Shown here: positions 62,230-64,000 of the stretch, piece after piece
Numbering within the stretch: the first letter of the stretch is position 1
How the letters are laid out: each line of letters begins with the position of its first letter
NCBI RefSeq assembly: GCF_022549695.1
Contig: NZ_JAKZGS010000005.1
Span: 62,001 to 126,000 of the forward strand
DNA: 64,000 nt
Source of the DNA: Belliella calami
GTDB taxonomy: Bacteria > Bacteroidota > Bacteroidia > Cytophagales > Cyclobacteriaceae
Direction of reading: 5' to 3'
Program-made: the position numbers and the translations under genes
Notes under the pieces: model-generated
Database searches by the model: none
What the model saw: only the letters and a program-made list of their open reading frames with translations
What the model was told of the DNA's origin: nothing

Positions 62230-64000
62230 TTAAAATTTAACATTTAATCCTACTGTATAAACTGCAGGGATTGGATAAACTTCTCTATCTAAACCATTTG
62301 CAACTTCTGGATTGAAACCATTATAATTGAATAATGTCAATGGTCTTTCTGCTGTAAAGGATATTCTTGTTTCAGGCATCTGCAACCCGAAAAGAGGTTT
62401 ATCAATTATTGAATATGAAACTCGGACATTTTGGATTCTAAAATATGATCCATCCTCCACGAAGTAAGTACTCATATTTTGGTTCCATCCCCTTCTCAGT
62501 CCTGCTGCAGAAGGATAAATGTTTGAAGTCCCTTCACCTCTCCAAAGATTGTCTGCTAAATTCGCATCGATATTGGTATCATTGGTAAAGATCATTTCCC
62601 CTCTTTTTCTGTTTAGAATACTAAACCCTGACTGACCCTGAAACAATGCCGAGAAGTCCCAATTCTTATATCTAAAGCCCGCATTAAAGCCATAAGTCAA
62701 TTCTGGAAGAAAAGAGCCCAACACTTTTCTGTCTTGATCATCTATTATTCCATCACCATTCAAATCCCTAAACCTAAAATCACCTGGTTGAATGCCATTT
62801 TCTGCAATAAATTCCTGGGTGTACCCACTGTTGTTTATTTCATCTTGATTTTGGAATACGCCTTCTACTTCATATCCGAAAAATGATTCAAATGGCTGAC
62901 CAATAATCGATCTTTGACGGAACTCAGCAGATCCACCATCCAAATATTGAGGTCCGCCAAGGCTTAAAACTGAGTTTTTCAAAGTAGCCAAGTTACCTGA
63001 GACATAATAGGAGAAGTCTTCTGTCACTTGGTCATTCCATCCTAAAGTAACTTCAAGACCTTTGTTTCGAATTTCTCCAACACTTCTTCTTTCCGTTGCT
63101 CTAAATACCGGAGGAATAATATTCACTGCAAGATTTCTAGTATCTCTAATAAAGTAATCTGCATCCAAGGTTAATCTGTCATTTAAGAATCTTGCATTGA
63201 TCCCGATATTGGTTTCAACTGTGGTCTCCCACCTGTCTATCAAATCAAAAGTAGGGTTGAGCCTTCTTCCAAAAATAAGAGCATTGTTGATTGCTACATT
63301 ATTTACCTCTAAAGTAGGTCTTCCTACAGCTGGGTCAATTGCATCATTCCCCAATTGCCCCCATGAACCTCTAAGCTTCAAGAAATCAATACCTCTGACA
63401 TTGAAAAAACTCTCTGAGGTCAAAACCCATCCTGCACCAAAAGTTGCGAAATTACCCCATTTTTCTTGGAACTTGTTGTTCCCATCTCTTCTTAATGTTG
63501 CATAGAGCAAATATCTATCGTCATAGTTGTATGCAACTCTTCCAAAAAAGGATAGGAAATTATATCTTTCACCTTTATCACCAATCCGGTTTAAGTCAAA
63601 GTTTGTCGAGTTTGACAAATACCAAAACTCTTCTTGGTCTCTTGATGGGTCAGGATTTAAAGCAAGACCACGTGCAAAAATTTCTTCTTGATATTCTGAT
63701 CTAAAGGACTGACCTAGAACAACTGTGAAATCATGCTTCCCAAAACCATCTGTATAGGTAAAGAAATTATCCACAATCTGGTTGTATGCCGCAATATTTT
63801 CCCTTTCCATACTGGATGGATTTTGAGTCACTCCATCGTTGTAAGAAAACCTCATCTTCCTTGCATTTACAATGTCAATATTGTAATTGTAGGCCGTCCT
63901 GAATTTAAATTTGTTTGGAATAATTTCAAAATCTGCGAAGAAATTACCCATTACTTTAGCAACATGATTTCTATCATCAGAATACAGTAAGCTATAGTAT
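62230..64000 (-). CDS. SusC/RagA family TonB-linked outer-membrane receptor (partial, 5' end outside window)
   Basis: The C-terminal 590 codons of a SusC barrel. The frame is open to the end of the window (YYSLLYSDDRNHVAKVMGNF at the start), so the N-terminus and plug are beyond it. Barrel motifs: LYATLRRDGNNKFQEKWGNF, LKLRGSWGQLGNDAIDP, DADYFIRDTRNLAVN, RDLNGDGIIDDQDRKVLG, FSALFQGQSGFSILNRKRGE, and the C-terminal VGLNVKF. First gene in view of the PUL transcript running to 52 kb. Confidence 0.95.
   Translation of the reverse strand, partial: YYSLLYSDDRNHVAKVMGNFFADFEIIPNKFKFRTAYNYNIDIVNARKMRFSYNDGVTQNPSSMERENIAAYNQIVDNFFTYTDGFGKHDFTVVLGQSFRSEYQEEIFARGLALNPDPSRDQEEFWYLSNSTNFDLNRIGDKGERYNFLSFFGRVAYNYDDRYLLYATLRRDGNNKFQEKWGNFATFGAGWVLTSESFFNVRGIDFLKLRGSWGQLGNDAIDPAVGRPTLEVNNVAINNALIFGRRLNPTFDLIDRWETTVETNIGINARFLNDRLTLDADYFIRDTRNLAVNIIPPVFRATERRSVGEIRNKGLEVTLGWNDQVTEDFSYYVSGNLATLKNSVLSLGGPQYLDGGSAEFRQRSIIGQPFESFFGYEVEGVFQNQDEINNSGYTQEFIAENGIQPGDFRFRDLNGDGIIDDQDRKVLGSFLPELTYGFNAGFRYKNWDFSALFQGQSGFSILNRKRGEMIFTNDTNIDANLADNLWRGEGTSNIYPSAAGLRRGWNQNMSTYFVEDGSYFRIQNVRVSYSIIDKPLFGLQMPETRISFTAERPLTLFNYNGFNPEVANGLDREVYPIPAVYTVGLNVKF

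Noticed and set aside
1..64000. rRNA or tRNA genes
   Set aside because: No cloverleaf-like or rRNA-like segment was recognised in the gaps when read by eye; a tRNAscan run would be decisive.

Overview
The window looks like a chromosome segment of a free-living Bacteroidota bacterium, probably a member of the Cytophagia close to Cyclobacteriaceae. The evidence is AT-rich DNA, two SusC/SusD glycan-uptake loci, SusC/RagA receptors with CarboxypepD_reg-like N-termini, a BlaI/M56 pair with TonB-like repeats, a transketolase split into two genes, and weak Shine-Dalgarno sequences. The genus is an inference from gene content. No rRNA, tRNA, CRISPR array, prophage or intact transposase gene was seen.

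Layout: (1) 1-6.05 kb: the end of a first polysaccharide-utilisation locus (SusD truncated at the window edge, SusC) preceded by a GH99/WbsX-like secreted glycosidase. (2) 6.2-14.7 kb: an accessory island with every gene on the minus strand: DUF6624, Fic, DUF2971, a proteasome-beta-like Ntn hydrolase with a 52-residue partner, a PD-(D/E)XK-like protein, a pPIWI-associated-nuclease-like protein, then fragments of RhuM-like and Fic-like genes. The genes are separated by imperfect palindromes that behave like integron attC sites. (3) 14.9-46 kb: housekeeping and lipid/amino-acid metabolism: split transketolase, Bcp, M23 peptidase, FAH hydrolase, tryptophan 2,3-dioxygenase facing glutaryl-CoA dehydrogenase, TrpS, FadD and acyl-CoA dehydrogenase, M28 peptidase, thioesterase, OmpA, deoxyhypusine-synthase-like protein, OmpH, HDAC-like deacetylase, desaturase, BlaI and M56, agmatinase/arginase family. 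(4) 46.6-51.7 kb: SixA phosphatase, TopA, a CarboxypepD_reg protein coupled to a sirtuin. (5) 52-64 kb: a second PUL on the minus strand (SusC, SusD, LamG lipoprotein, two GH144-like proteins, GH43-like, GH3) whose content points to beta-1,2-glucan.

The most interesting part is the island. Three of its intergenic palindromes (10034-10171, 11611-11748, 12919-13056) have exactly the same length, 138 bp, although their sequences differ. In four consecutive cassettes the first 10 nt of the cassette are perfectly complementary to the 10 nt just 3' of its gene, followed in all four by an A/C mismatch at position 11 and then by three or four more matching bases. This is what excisable circular cassettes with an attC-like site would leave behind. 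No integrase gene lies in the window, so the array would be a cassette cluster without a local integrase. Its cargo looks like conflict or defence genes, including a Thr1/Asp17/Lys proteasome-like hydrolase that I cannot match to a characterised family.
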